Source of the DNA: CATQHW01 sp965215345
Lineage (GTDB): Bacteria; Spirochaetota; Spirochaetia; SZUA-6; Bin103
Length of the DNA: 64,000 nt
NCBI GenBank assembly: GCA_965215345.1
Contig: CBDCDL010000002.1
Span: 1,240,001-1,304,000 of the forward strand
Reading direction: 5' to 3'
In this document: positions 46,378 to 55,048 of the stretch, piece by piece
Layout: the number at the start of each line of letters is the position of its first letter
How positions within the stretch are numbered: position 1 is the first letter of the stretch
Notes under the pieces: model-generated
What the model was told of the DNA's origin: nothing
The model's input: the letters and a program-made list of their open reading frames with translations, nothing else
Database searches by the model: none
Made by a program: the position numbers and the translations under genes

Positions 46378-46383
46378 AGTGTA
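46378..46383 (-). promoter_or_regulatory. -10-like hexamer before the deacylase gene
   Basis: On the minus strand TACACT (46,383-46,378) ends 11 nt before the ATG at 46,366; no Shine-Dalgarno sequence is visible. Confidence 0.35.
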
Positions 46384-46864
46384 ACGATAGCGGTGGCCGA
46401 GGTCCTGGCCATTCCCGGCACGCCAGCGCCCGGAAGAGATGGCCGAGGGCCTTCTCGGCTCCCTCGCCCGGAACCTGCTCCCCGCACTCCGATCAGCGAT
46501 GGGTTCACCTACCCGCGTGCGCCGGCGGAGCCTTGCCGCTCGATCGGTTCCCACTGGCGCTCGCCGACGTGTCAGCCAACCCGGCTTCTCTTTCGCAAAG
46601 CCCTGCCGACCCGCCGGAACTCGCACATCGCGCGGAGCGGGGCGCAACGTGCGGCGCCCATCGCGCGTCCAGATGCATTTCGTTTCGTGGCGACGGCTTG
46701 ACAATCGGATACCGACGTGCTCTCGTGTCGTTCCGAGGAAACGTTATGCAACGCGCGTCTCCCGGTCGACCGGGGCGAGGGGGGCGTTGAACAGGGGTGA
46801 CGAAAGGATAAAGAGCGAAGCAGTCTGACGACTGTCTTGTTCGAAACACCAAAGGGAGGAATTG
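46384..46864. other. Intergenic region of about 480 bp upstream of the sugar operon
   Basis: I see no convincing gene on either strand. Base composition falls toward the right end, where the sugar operon begins. Near 46,820 there is a small inverted repeat (CAGTC, 4-nt spacer, GACTG) that could be an operator, and AGGGAGGAATT at the end is the Shine-Dalgarno sequence of the binding-protein gene. A lone TTGACA at 46,698 has no matching -10 box. Confidence 0.4.
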
Positions 46865-48550
46865 ATGAAAAAGGTACCGTTTCTACTGCTGGTCGGGCTC
46901 TTGGGAGTCTCTGTTTTTGCCGAAGGTCGCGGCGAGGAGAGCGATACGTCAGCGCCTGCGGGGATTGCGGCAACAGGGGACTTCGAGTGGGAGTACATGG
47001 CGGATACATCGCCAGTCACGATCCAGTTCTGGCAAAACACATGGGGTGGTTGCAGGCCGGCGGTCCGATGGGATGATGGTCTGGTCTCTCGATTCATCAC
47101 TCGACAAACCGGTGTTACGCTCGATATGGAAGTGCTGGAAGGTGAAGAAGACGAAGTGCTGGCACCGATGATCGCATCGGGTGACCTGCCGGAAATGCTG
47201 GCTTTCGGCAGTTACACAAGTCCGCTGCTCCAGCAGATAATCGACGCCGGCATGGTGCACGCGATTTCTGACCTGATCGATGAATACGCTCCCAGGACGT
47301 GGGATCTGGTGCCGCCCGCATATAACACGTACCATACTGCCGATGACGGCAAGATGTGGTACTGGGCAGGGTTTATGTACTATGCCGAAGTGATGGAAGC
47401 CTTTGAGGAGATAAACGTGCCTTTCACGAGTGGAGAAGGCATCATGTTTACCAGACGAGACATCCTCGAAGCGTATGGCAGAGACGACATGACGACCCTC
47501 GGCGAGTTCGAGGACTATCTCAGATTCGCTCATGCAAACTATCCGGATGTCATGTCGATAGACTTCGGCGGCAGCGTGTCTGACCTGCTATTCGGCAGGG
47601 CCGGTAACAACATGTTCCGAGGTACTTTCGGCATGCATGTTTCCGGATACTACCCTCAGGGCGACGAGGTGCAATTGCTGTTCAGAGATCCCAAATATCT
47701 GGAGTTCCTGCAATGGTTGAACAGCCTGTACCAGGATGGCTTGATCACAAAGGGCCAATTCACCGAGCAAACGCAGCAATCCGAGGAAAGACTCTACTCG
47801 GCCGGGTATGTAAGTACCGTGGGCGCCATCTTCAATGTCGATAATACCGTCAATACGACGATCAGGCAAAATGACGGCAACGATAACAGGACGTACGTTC
47901 CCATCGGCCCGATTGTGAAACAAGGCGTCGAGTTTACGAAACCGACGATCAGAAACAAGGGCTACAACGGGTTGGTGGTAACCAGGAACGCCGAACGGCC
48001 CGACAGAGCTGTCAGGTTCCTCCAGTGGGCACTCACCGAGGAAGGGCAAACCACGTTGATCCTGGGCGCGGAGGGAGAAACGTGGGACTGGGTCGATGGT
48101 AGAAAAGTGATGAGGCAATCAGCACAGGATGAGCTGAACGCCAGCTTTGTCGATTATGCCTCCAAGTACGGGGTTCTCTGTAGATGGGTGCCGTTCAGCG
48201 ACACCTACTACTGGACGCTCTATGTGGATGACTATCTTGGAGCCTCGCCGGAACACAGGGCGACGATGGAGCAAAGACTCACGCCTTTCGTGGTCGATGC
48301 CTGGGATCTCGGATTTGCGGAATTGGCGAGTTCGTGGTTGCCTGGAAGCGAAGTTGACATCAAGCACACCCAGGTGGAAGAGGCGATGGCTGTCGCCGCG
48401 TCCAGAATGGTGGTTGCCGATTCCGCGGCTGAGCTTATGAAGATCTACAACGCAGCGTTGGAAGAGATCGATAGTTTGGGCGCCCGGGATGTAGAAGCTG
48501 CCTTGACCGCGGAACACGGGAGACAATTGGTGCAGCTCGGCAGACAGTGA
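46865..48550 (+). CDS. Sugar ABC importer binding protein, family 1 (LipO-like)
   Basis: This 561-residue protein has a signal peptide (MKKVPFLLLVGLLGVSVFA) followed by EGRGEES, a leader style I associate with spirochaete binding proteins. The mature part has the family-1 pattern: QFWQNTWGG, APMIASGDLPEML, RRDILEAYGRDDM, PDRAVRFLQWALTEEGQTTL. Members of about 550 residues are the partners of LplB/YtcP permeases and bind oligosaccharides such as uronides or glycans. ATG at 46,865 has AGGGAGGA upstream; a TTG one codon earlier is possible. The lower GC contrasts with the genes to the left. Confidence 0.9.
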   Translation: MKKVPFLLLVGLLGVSVFAEGRGEESDTSAPAGIAATGDFEWEYMADTSPVTIQFWQNTWGGCRPAVRWDDGLVSRFITRQTGVTLDMEVLEGEEDEVLAPMIASGDLPEMLAFGSYTSPLLQQIIDAGMVHAISDLIDEYAPRTWDLVPPAYNTYHTADDGKMWYWAGFMYYAEVMEAFEEINVPFTSGEGIMFTRRDILEAYGRDDMTTLGEFEDYLRFAHANYPDVMSIDFGGSVSDLLFGRAGNNMFRGTFGMHVSGYYPQGDEVQLLFRDPKYLEFLQWLNSLYQDGLITKGQFTEQTQQSEERLYSAGYVSTVGAIFNVDNTVNTTIRQNDGNDNRTYVPIGPIVKQGVEFTKPTIRNKGYNGLVVTRNAERPDRAVRFLQWALTEEGQTTLILGAEGETWDWVDGRKVMRQSAQDELNASFVDYASKYGVLCRWVPFSDTYYWTLYVDDYLGASPEHRATMEQRLTPFVVDAWDLGFAELASSWLPGSEVDIKHTQVEEAMAVAASRMVVADSAAELMKIYNAALEEIDSLGARDVEAALTAEHGRQLVQLGRQ

Positions 48551-48570
48551 GGTGAGGATGTGCATATGTT

Positions 48571-48603
48571 CTTCGGCCGTATAAGCACAAGGCTCGGCCG
48601 AAG
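48571..48603 (+). terminator. Hairpin downstream of the binding-protein gene, stem 1
   Basis: CTTCGGCCG (48,571-48,579) and CGGCCGAAG (48,595-48,603) form a perfect 9-bp stem with a 15-nt loop, 20 nt after the stop codon. No T tract follows, so it may stabilise or attenuate the transcript rather than terminate it. Confidence 0.5.
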
Positions 48604-48626
48604 ACCGTCGCACCGAGACGAATGAG

Positions 48627-48663
48627 GACCTTCAGGCGCCTGACACTCTTGGGCCTGAAGGTC
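48627..48663 (+). terminator. Hairpin downstream of the binding-protein gene, stem 2
   Basis: GACCTTCAGGC (48,627-48,637) and GCCTGAAGGTC (48,653-48,663) form a perfect 11-bp stem with a 15-nt loop, followed by TTCTCTA. With stem 1 it makes a double hairpin that would let the binding protein be expressed above the rest of the operon. Confidence 0.6.
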
Positions 48664-48960
48664 TTCTCTATGCAAGATGGCACGGTAGGCCGCTCGCGGT
48701 TGTGTGCTTGCGCCGTCCCCCGAATGGCGGCCTCCAGCCCCCGTCCAGCACACACAGCGCTTGCGAATCCTCTCGACATGCCGCGCAGAGATCTCTTGCT
48801 TACCCCACTCGCTATCTCGATGTCCTGACCGGCAGGCCCATGCCGCAACGGGCACGGCAGCCGCGGCATCTGACCCACCCGCGCCGGCACGGTGACGGTG
48901 CGTCGGCTGCCTGACTCGTCTACACACCTATTCGACAGGACCTCGAACCGGAGAGCAAGA
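48664..48960 (+). other. High-GC spacer inside the lower-GC operon
   Basis: These 300 bp between the double hairpin and the glycosidase gene have no convincing reading frame. They are clearly richer in GC than the genes on both sides. The only feature I can support is GGAGAG at the right end, the Shine-Dalgarno sequence of the next gene. Confidence 0.4.
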
Positions 48961-51615
48961 GTGAGAACTATCGCCATTATCAGAAACGAGAGTAAGCTGA
49001 CAGGCGCGCTTCAGATAAGACACGGTGAGATATCGGGAATACATTGCGACAAATGTACCGGAGATATAGATCAAGAACGACTGAACTTTGCCCTTGCCGC
49101 AGACCTCGAATGCAGATTGGAGGTATCGATCGATGAACATTCGCTGGCACCCGGCGCCTTTGCGACCCTGGTGAGCTTCAACACGATCGATGACGGGTTC
49201 AGCTTCTTCTTGAGAGACGTAAGCAAGGAATACCCGGTTTACGTGCCGGAGTACAGGACGATAGTCACAGACGCGGACGACAAGCGCAGTTTCAATGAAA
49301 TCGTGCACGAGATAGACTCCAGGAACCGGCGCTCGAAGCTCGAAGAGTATGCATGCGCCGAGGAGGAATCCTTCGATAGCGCGGCCGAGGACACCAGGGA
49401 ACTGAAGTGCGTGACCTGGCTCGGCATAAGCCGTGACATACGAGTATTCGAGATCGGCACGAGACTCACTTCAGGCGCCGCAGATCCCTGGGACTGGATC
49501 AAGCCCAGATATCACAAGCGGGATGTCACAGCTCCGGAGCTTGGAGACGAGGGGATAGTATATAACTATTTCGCGGGCAGAGGGCTGGGCTGCATACAGG
49601 GTCTCGAGCGCGGGCTCGAGGGCGGAGTATTGCCCATGCTGAATACCAGGCACGCGGATGAAGACATCATATATGCATCGAAATTGTTTGTGACGCTTGA
49701 AAAGGACGTATTGAGCGAAGACCGTGTCGAGGGCACCAACATATTGGTCGCCGATCATTACTCGGAGGCGAGCATGCTGACGGCGGACCAAGAGGCGGAG
49801 ATGGAAAAGATACATGATCGGGAGATTCTCAAGGAAGAAGAAACCGTCATATATTTGAAGATCAGTGCGACCAACACCGCCGACGCACCGAGGTATTCGT
49901 GGGTGCGTATTCCGGAGGCGAATGTCTTCGTCAACCCAGGCAAATCGCGGCTCGGCTCGTCCTACGACAACACGAAGGGCTATGGGTCCTTCGGCGATGA
50001 AAGGGTTTGCCTGGTAGCGACCCTGAACGGCACACCTGTGCCGCAGCAGGAAATGGCGGTGCTGCTCGCGCCGGGCGAGAGCATCGAATATCTGTTCAAG
50101 ATCCCGCACCGGCCCGTATCGGAAGAGAGAGCTGATGCGCTCGCGCGGCAAACCTATCGCAAACATTACGACGCTTGCAAAGCTTTTTGGACGCGTAAGA
50201 TAGATGGCATCGCGTCGTCGAGGGTACCGGAAAAGAGAATTGACGAGATGATGAGGGCCGGAAAGCTTCATCTGGATCTTGTCTGCTATGGCAACGAGCC
50301 GGATGAGGCGGTAGCTCCCGTCGTGGGCGTTTACAGTCCCATCGGTTCCGAAAGCTCACCCATCATTCAATACCTGGATTCGGTTGGCGACCACGACCTT
50401 GCCAGAAGGGCGATAATGTACTTCATCGAAAAACAGCATGAAGATGGATTCATGCAGAACTTTGGCAACTATATGCTGGAGACCGGGGCTGTGCTCTGGA
50501 ATATCGGTGAACATTACAGGTATACGAAGGACGTGGACTGGATCAGATCGATCAAATACGCAATCCTGAGAGCGTGTGCATACATATTCAGATGGATCGA
50601 GCGCAATGAAAAGGAGGAATTCCGAGCCAAAGGCTACTATGGAATGATCGATGGGAAGGTTGCGGACCCGGAAGATCCTTATCATTCGTACATGTTGAAC
50701 GGTTATGCATACCTTGGCCTGATTCGGTCAGCGGAGGTCTTGGAGGATCTGGATAACGAAGAGTCGGAAAGGATCAGAGCCGGGGCGACACTACTGCGGA
50801 AGAACATCAGAACCGCTTTGGCGAAGAACCTGAGAGAATCCCCGGTCATTCCGCTGGGAAGCGGACGCTGGTGTCCCGCGGCACCTCCCTGGGCCGAAAA
50901 CCGTGGTCCGGTAGTCCTGTATGCCGAGGGAGGCTTGGGCTTCACTCACGGGACCTTCACTGCCAGGGATGGACACACCGGGCCGATGTATCTGCTTTTG
51001 CAGGAAGTGGTCGATCCCAATGAATTATATGGGGATTTCATCGTCAATAGTTCTGTCGAGCTGTTGTTCCAGAAAAACGTGATGTTCAGTCAGCCCTACT
51101 ACAGTCCCCATCCATACGCGCATTTGCGAAGAGGGGAAAGAAATGCATTCTTGAAGGAGTACTACAACAACGTCTCCAGTCTTGCCGATAGGGAAACCTA
51201 TACCTTCTGGGAGCACTACTACCAGGTGAGTCCCCACAAGACGCACGAAGAGGCGTGGTTCCTGATGCGAAGCAGGTGGATGCTGTATCTCGAAGACGGC
51301 GATCACCTGTCGATCATGCCCGGGGTCCCGCGCATGTGGCTCACCCACGGCAAATCGATAGACGTGAGTGGCATGAAAAGCTACTTCGGAAGCATTGACC
51401 TTCACGTGAAGTCCGACGTCGATGACGGCCTGATCATCATATCGGTGCGGATCGGTGACTTGAAGCGCTCGTTGCCGGAGAGGATGACCGTACACGTGCC
51501 TCACCCCACCGGCGCGAAGGCCGGGAAAGTCAGCACCGGCACCTACGACCCGGACAGTGAGACGATTCTCATCGACGATTTTTCGGGAAAAGTACGTTTG
51601 GAGGTCAACTGGTGA
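48961..51615 (+). CDS. Six-hairpin (alpha/alpha)6 glycosidase-like protein, family not identified
   Basis: This protein of 884 residues has an N-terminal beta-sandwich of about 400 residues (RLEVSIDEHSLAPGAFATLV and similar) and a central helical toroid: QYLDSVGDHDLARRAIMYFI, YMLETGAVLWNIGEHYRYT, AYLGLIRSAEVLEDLDNEE, AWFLMRSRWMLYLED. A final beta domain has VRIGDLKRSLPERMTV. This layout is that of six-hairpin glycosidases such as rhamnosidase- or glucoamylase-like enzymes, and I cannot assign a GH number. There is no signal peptide, so it should act in the cytoplasm on imported sugar. GTG at 48,961 follows GGAGAG; upstream frame is low quality. Confidence 0.75.
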   Translation: MRTIAIIRNESKLTGALQIRHGEISGIHCDKCTGDIDQERLNFALAADLECRLEVSIDEHSLAPGAFATLVSFNTIDDGFSFFLRDVSKEYPVYVPEYRTIVTDADDKRSFNEIVHEIDSRNRRSKLEEYACAEEESFDSAAEDTRELKCVTWLGISRDIRVFEIGTRLTSGAADPWDWIKPRYHKRDVTAPELGDEGIVYNYFAGRGLGCIQGLERGLEGGVLPMLNTRHADEDIIYASKLFVTLEKDVLSEDRVEGTNILVADHYSEASMLTADQEAEMEKIHDREILKEEETVIYLKISATNTADAPRYSWVRIPEANVFVNPGKSRLGSSYDNTKGYGSFGDERVCLVATLNGTPVPQQEMAVLLAPGESIEYLFKIPHRPVSEERADALARQTYRKHYDACKAFWTRKIDGIASSRVPEKRIDEMMRAGKLHLDLVCYGNEPDEAVAPVVGVYSPIGSESSPIIQYLDSVGDHDLARRAIMYFIEKQHEDGFMQNFGNYMLETGAVLWNIGEHYRYTKDVDWIRSIKYAILRACAYIFRWIERNEKEEFRAKGYYGMIDGKVADPEDPYHSYMLNGYAYLGLIRSAEVLEDLDNEESERIRAGATLLRKNIRTALAKNLRESPVIPLGSGRWCPAAPPWAENRGPVVLYAEGGLGFTHGTFTARDGHTGPMYLLLQEVVDPNELYGDFIVNSSVELLFQKNVMFSQPYYSPHPYAHLRRGERNAFLKEYYNNVSSLADRETYTFWEHYYQVSPHKTHEEAWFLMRSRWMLYLEDGDHLSIMPGVPRMWLTHGKSIDVSGMKSYFGSIDLHVKSDVDDGLIIISVRIGDLKRSLPERMTVHVPHPTGAKAGKVSTGTYDPDSETILIDDFSGKVRLEVNW

Positions 51616-51709
51616 GGAGCGGCCGTTCTCGCCGATATACGAACGACGCCGCGGACGATCAGGAGGCGAATCCGAATCGGGACGCACGGTGCGAGCCTCC
51701 GGGGCGCAG

Positions 51710-52633
51710 ATGGCCATCGGCATGAACAGACTACTGAAGAAGGTCAACGAGCAGAAATACCTGCTGCTGCTGGTCATGCCCGCAGTGGTGTGGCTGTTCA
51801 TTTTTTCCTACATGCCGATATACGGGGTCATCATCGCATTCAAGGACTACAACGTGGGAATCGGAATCTGGGGGAGCCCCTGGAGCGGATTTGACCATTT
51901 TCAGGAATTATTCACGGATAGACTCTTTTACAACGCGCTGAGAAACACGTTTCTGATAAGCGCTGCGAAGCTCGTGATCGGCTTTCCCGTCCCGATCATG
52001 TTCGCGCTCATGCTGAACGAGCTGAAGGGAATGAAGCTGTTCAAGAAGAGCGTGCAGACGCTCACCTACATGCCCCATTTTCTCTCGTGGGCGTTCGTAG
52101 CGGCTTTCCTGATAACCTTCTTCTCCGAATCGGGCATGATCAACCATCTGTTGACTTCGCTGAACATCGTCAGCGAGCCGTACGCATTCCTCGCCGACAG
52201 GGTTTCCTTCTTTTCGATCGTCGTGCTGAGCGACATCTGGAAGTTTTTCGGCTTCAGTTCGATCATATATCTCGCGGCCATCTCGACGATCAGCCCGACC
52301 CTCTACGAAGCGGCATATATGGACGGCGCATCGCGATTCCAGAGGGCCTGGTACATTACGGTTCCCGGCATGAAGCCGACCGTAATAGTGTTGTTGATTC
52401 TTGCGATCAGCCGGATGATGACGCAGAACTTCGAGCAGCTGTTTCTGATGCAGAATATTCTTGTCCTGGATGTCGCGGAAATACTCGAGACATATACTTA
52501 CAAGATGGGATTACAGAAGGCCAGGTTTTCCTACTCGACCGCCGTCGGACTATTTCAGTCATTGGTGGCATTCATTTTGCTGTTCTCGGCAAACAGATTT
52601 TCGAGGTGGTATACCGGTGAAAGCATTTTCTAG
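51710..52633 (+). CDS. Sugar ABC importer permease, LplB family
   Basis: This permease of about 307 residues has six membrane segments. The family opening is KYLLLLVMPAVVWLFIFSYMPIYG and the coupling loop is LYEAAYMDGASRFQRAWYIT (EAA motif). It ends in the typical NRFSRWYTGESIF. LplB-type proteins pair with YtcP-type permeases in oligosaccharide importers that share a general ATPase, and no ATPase gene is nearby. Starts at 51,710, 51,722 (ATG) or 51,689 (GTG) are all possible. The stop codon TAG abuts dispersed element copy A. Confidence 0.9.
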   Translation: MAIGMNRLLKKVNEQKYLLLLVMPAVVWLFIFSYMPIYGVIIAFKDYNVGIGIWGSPWSGFDHFQELFTDRLFYNALRNTFLISAAKLVIGFPVPIMFALMLNELKGMKLFKKSVQTLTYMPHFLSWAFVAAFLITFFSESGMINHLLTSLNIVSEPYAFLADRVSFFSIVVLSDIWKFFGFSSIIYLAAISTISPTLYEAAYMDGASRFQRAWYITVPGMKPTVIVLLILAISRMMTQNFEQLFLMQNILVLDVAEILETYTYKMGLQKARFSYSTAVGLFQSLVAFILLFSANRFSRWYTGESIF

Positions 52634-53657
52634 CGCCCCGAAGCCGTCGCCTGCGGCTCCGCTTTCGGCCCATCCCCACCGTTCGCGTCGGAGTCTGTCG
52701 GCCTTCCCGCTGGCGCGGCGAATCCGACAGACTCCTAGCGCAGAAGTGGAATCAGGTCGTGAAGAGCATCAAAAGAAGGCCCTCGACAAAAACACCGCAT
52801 TCGACTTCCTCAACATTCTCATGCTCACCTTCTTGGCTGTCGTTTGTGTCTATCCTTGCTATCTTGTGCTGGTATTGTCGTTGAACGACCCTGTTGACGC
52901 ACTTCGTGGCCGTCTCTTCTTTTACCCCAGGGTCATCACGTTTGACAATTTCTTGTTCTTTTTCAAAGATCCGTCCTTGTTTCGAGCGTTTTATATTTCG
53001 GTGGCGAGAACGGTAATAGGATCGTTGGCAAGCGTATTCTTCACCGCCTGCTTCGCGTACGGCGCGTCGAAGAAGCATCTTGTCGGCAGAAAGAGCATTC
53101 TCGCTTACATGCTCATAACCATGTATCTCAATGGAGGTCTGATACCGTTCTTCTTGTTGATCAGGAGCATCGGTTTGTACCGGAATTTCCTGGTCTATAT
53201 CATTCCCCTTCTTTTCAACGCCTTCAACGCGATCGTGATGATGACGTTCTTCAAGGGGCTTTCGATCGAGATCGAAGAATCGGCCAAGATCGACGGCGCA
53301 AATGATCTGCGGATATTTTTTGTGATAGTCTTGCCTGTTTCGAAGGCGGTGATCGCGGCGATAATCCTGTTCAACGCGGTTTGGCAGTGGAACAGCTGGT
53401 TCGATTCGATGATCTTTGGAGGCAGCCGGCTCGTCACGCTCCAATTCAAGCTGGTTCAAATAATCAGAGACGTGGACGCCGCCAAGGAGCTCGCATTGCA
53501 GAACCCTGCATTTGGTAACATCATGGGCTACAGGCCTACGCTGGAATCGGTAAAGGCCACAGCGATGGCGGTCACCATCATACCGATAATTTTGGTGTAC
53601 CCCTTCTTGCAGAGGTACTTTGTCAAGGGGATCATGATCGGATCGCTCAAGGGTTAG
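52617..53657 (+). CDS. Sugar ABC importer permease, YtcP family, with repeat-derived N-terminal extension
   Basis: The core is a normal YtcP/LplC permease: NTAFDFLNILMLTFLAVVCV, five further membrane segments, EAA loop EESAKIDGANDLRIFFVI and an ending YPFLQRYFVKGIMIGSLKG. GTG at 52,617, inside the end of the LplB gene, has GAGGTGG 7 nt upstream and gives 346 residues. Residues 6-42 are then encoded by a copy of the dispersed repeat. GTG at 52,746, just after the repeat, would give a more usual length of 303 but has no Shine-Dalgarno sequence. The repeat segment is much richer in GC than the rest of the gene. Confidence 0.85.
   Translation: MKAFSSAPKPSPAAPLSAHPHRSRRSLSAFPLARRIRQTPSAEVESGREEHQKKALDKNTAFDFLNILMLTFLAVVCVYPCYLVLVLSLNDPVDALRGRLFFYPRVITFDNFLFFFKDPSLFRAFYISVARTVIGSLASVFFTACFAYGASKKHLVGRKSILAYMLITMYLNGGLIPFFLLIRSIGLYRNFLVYIIPLLFNAFNAIVMMTFFKGLSIEIEESAKIDGANDLRIFFVIVLPVSKAVIAAIILFNAVWQWNSWFDSMIFGGSRLVTLQFKLVQIIRDVDAAKELALQNPAFGNIMGYRPTLESVKATAMAVTIIPIILVYPFLQRYFVKGIMIGSLKG
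52631..52736 (+). repeat. Dispersed palindromic element, copy A
   Basis: The left part (TAGCGCCCCGAAGCCG, CGTCGCCTGCGGCTCCGCT) resembles copies B and C. The right part is a perfect 12-bp inverted repeat, GGAGTCTGTCGG (52,690-52,701) with CCGACAGACTCC (52,724-52,735). The right end matches copies B, D and E. It lies at the LplB/YtcP junction and is read through in frame by YtcP. Confidence 0.7.
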
Positions 53658-53707
53658 GTTAGGTGCGAATCGCGTCTTCGAAGTAGCCCCGCGCCCGGCC
53701 GGTTTGC

Positions 53708-54073
53708 AGGGCGCTCGAGCGTGAACGGCCACCGCCGCCGTGATCGCCTCCTGCAGCCGGTCGATCACCCGCGCCTCGAACCGCATCGTGAACCGCGAGC
53801 GGTTCTCGGCCCACGGCGCGCCCACCTGCCTACCTGCCCACCTGCCGAACTTCTTGTGGCGCTCGCAGCATCCGCGGCATCTGCGCGACCAGGATCGTGC
53901 GGTACTCGCAGATATCCGGATGCCGCCAGCGACGACGCCGCGTGTCGTGGCGCCGCGCCGCCGTGCTCCACGCGCACGACCACCTCCGCGGCCTGCTCGT
54001 CGAGTCCCACCTCTGCAACGCGCCGCGGGGCCTCGATGTTCAGAATCCTCGTGCAGAGGTGCTCGTCATGCAT
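53708..54073 (-). pseudogene. ISL3-family transposase N-terminal remnant
   Basis: The pieces line up with an ISL3-type transposase only across frame changes. MHDEHLCTRILNIEAPRRVAE (from 54,073) continues with VVVRVEH, then in another frame WRHPDICEYRTILVAQMPRM (about 53,930-53,870), then PWAENRSRFTMRFEARVIDR (from 53,813). The Cys-pair zinc region between the first and second parts is deleted. A short tandem GGCAGGT repeat near 53,840 breaks the frame again. The DDE domain is absent. The remnant lies just downstream of the acquired-looking sugar operon. Confidence 0.7.
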
Positions 54074-54162
54074 GGGCTCCAGCGTAGCCGTGCCGACCTC
54101 GCACGGCGACCTCCGGCACCCTCAAGCCACACACGAAACCCGGAAGAGCCCGTCTTGAAGTA

Positions 54163-54780
54163 CTAATAGTGACCGGTTCTCGCCTGTCCCGGCGACCCGA
54201 GCAGGACTGCTGCCTGCGCGGCGATGGCGCTCAGCAGTTCCGGCTCGGGACGGTTGCGCGCGAGCACGTGGAGCCCGATCAGCAGCGAGAGCAGGGCGCT
54301 CGCGGTCTGGTGCGCGTCCACCGCCGCCGCGACCTCTCCGGCAGCCTTGCCGGCCTCCACACAGGCGTGGAAGTTGCGTTCGATGTCCGAGAGCCCACGT
54401 TGAGACAATTCCGCAACGGTACCGTCCGTCGGTGAAACTTCCAGCGCCGTGTTGATCATCAGGCAGCCGACTCCCCCCTTGGGGGCGGTCGCCACGATCG
54501 ACTCGAAGGCGTTCAGGATGACCTGCCGCGGCGACCCCGTGCGGGCCGACTCGGCCAGGCGACCCAGCTCGTACTCCTGCTCGTAGCGCTCCAGCACCGT
54601 CAGGAACAAGCCCTGCTTGTCGCCAAACGTCTCATAGAGCCGGGCGCGGCTGATGCCGGTACCGTCCACGATGTCCTGGATCGAGGTCCGTCGGTATCCA
54701 CGCGTCCGAAACAGCCGCGTCGCCTTGCCAAGGGCGGCGCCGACATCGAAGGGCGTTCGCTTTCTTCCTCGCTTGGCCAT
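54163..54780 (-). CDS. TetR-family transcriptional regulator (second of two paralogues)
   Basis: This is a 205-residue protein. The basic start MAKRGRKRTPFDVG is followed by the TetR DNA-binding domain (FRTRGYRRTSIQDIVDGTGI, RARLYETFGDKQ). The ligand domain carries GCLMINTALEVSPTDGTVAEL, closely matching the first TetR protein at 44,685. A third shared block is the SALLSLLIGLHVLARNRPEP segment. ATG at 54,780 has GGGGA upstream; ATG at 54,792 is the alternative. Its target is unknown; the upstream neighbour is a decayed gene. Confidence 0.87.
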   Translation of the reverse strand: MAKRGRKRTPFDVGAALGKATRLFRTRGYRRTSIQDIVDGTGISRARLYETFGDKQGLFLTVLERYEQEYELGRLAESARTGSPRQVILNAFESIVATAPKGGVGCLMINTALEVSPTDGTVAELSQRGLSDIERNFHACVEAGKAAGEVAAAVDAHQTASALLSLLIGLHVLARNRPEPELLSAIAAQAAVLLGSPGQARTGHY

Positions 54781-55048
54781 GACCGTCCCCATCCTGGACC
54801 GAATTGGATCAAGCAGTCCATAACTGCCCTGATCGCCGTGCCAGGCACCACACGTGATGTGCTCCACACGCTCATCGCGCATGAAATCTCCGATGCTGTT
54901 TCCTCGTGAGCAACGGCATTTCATGAAAACACCGGCAATTCTGCGAATTGTCCCGCGGACGAGGAGCCGCCCGAATGGCTTCCGTGATGCGTGAAGAGAT
55001 CGTGGCGGCTGGAGGTGGGCAGGTGATCCTGCCGGAAGCAGCGTTTCG

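Noticed and set aside
46541..46565. CGATCGGTTCCC shared with about 39,036, as another element copy
   Set aside because: Only 12 bases match and the rest of the element is absent; chance or a simple GC-rich motif is possible.
46698..46740. TTGACA as promoter of the sugar operon
   Set aside because: No -10 box occurs at 16-18 nt; the promoter is more likely nearer 46,790, but I cannot place it with confidence.
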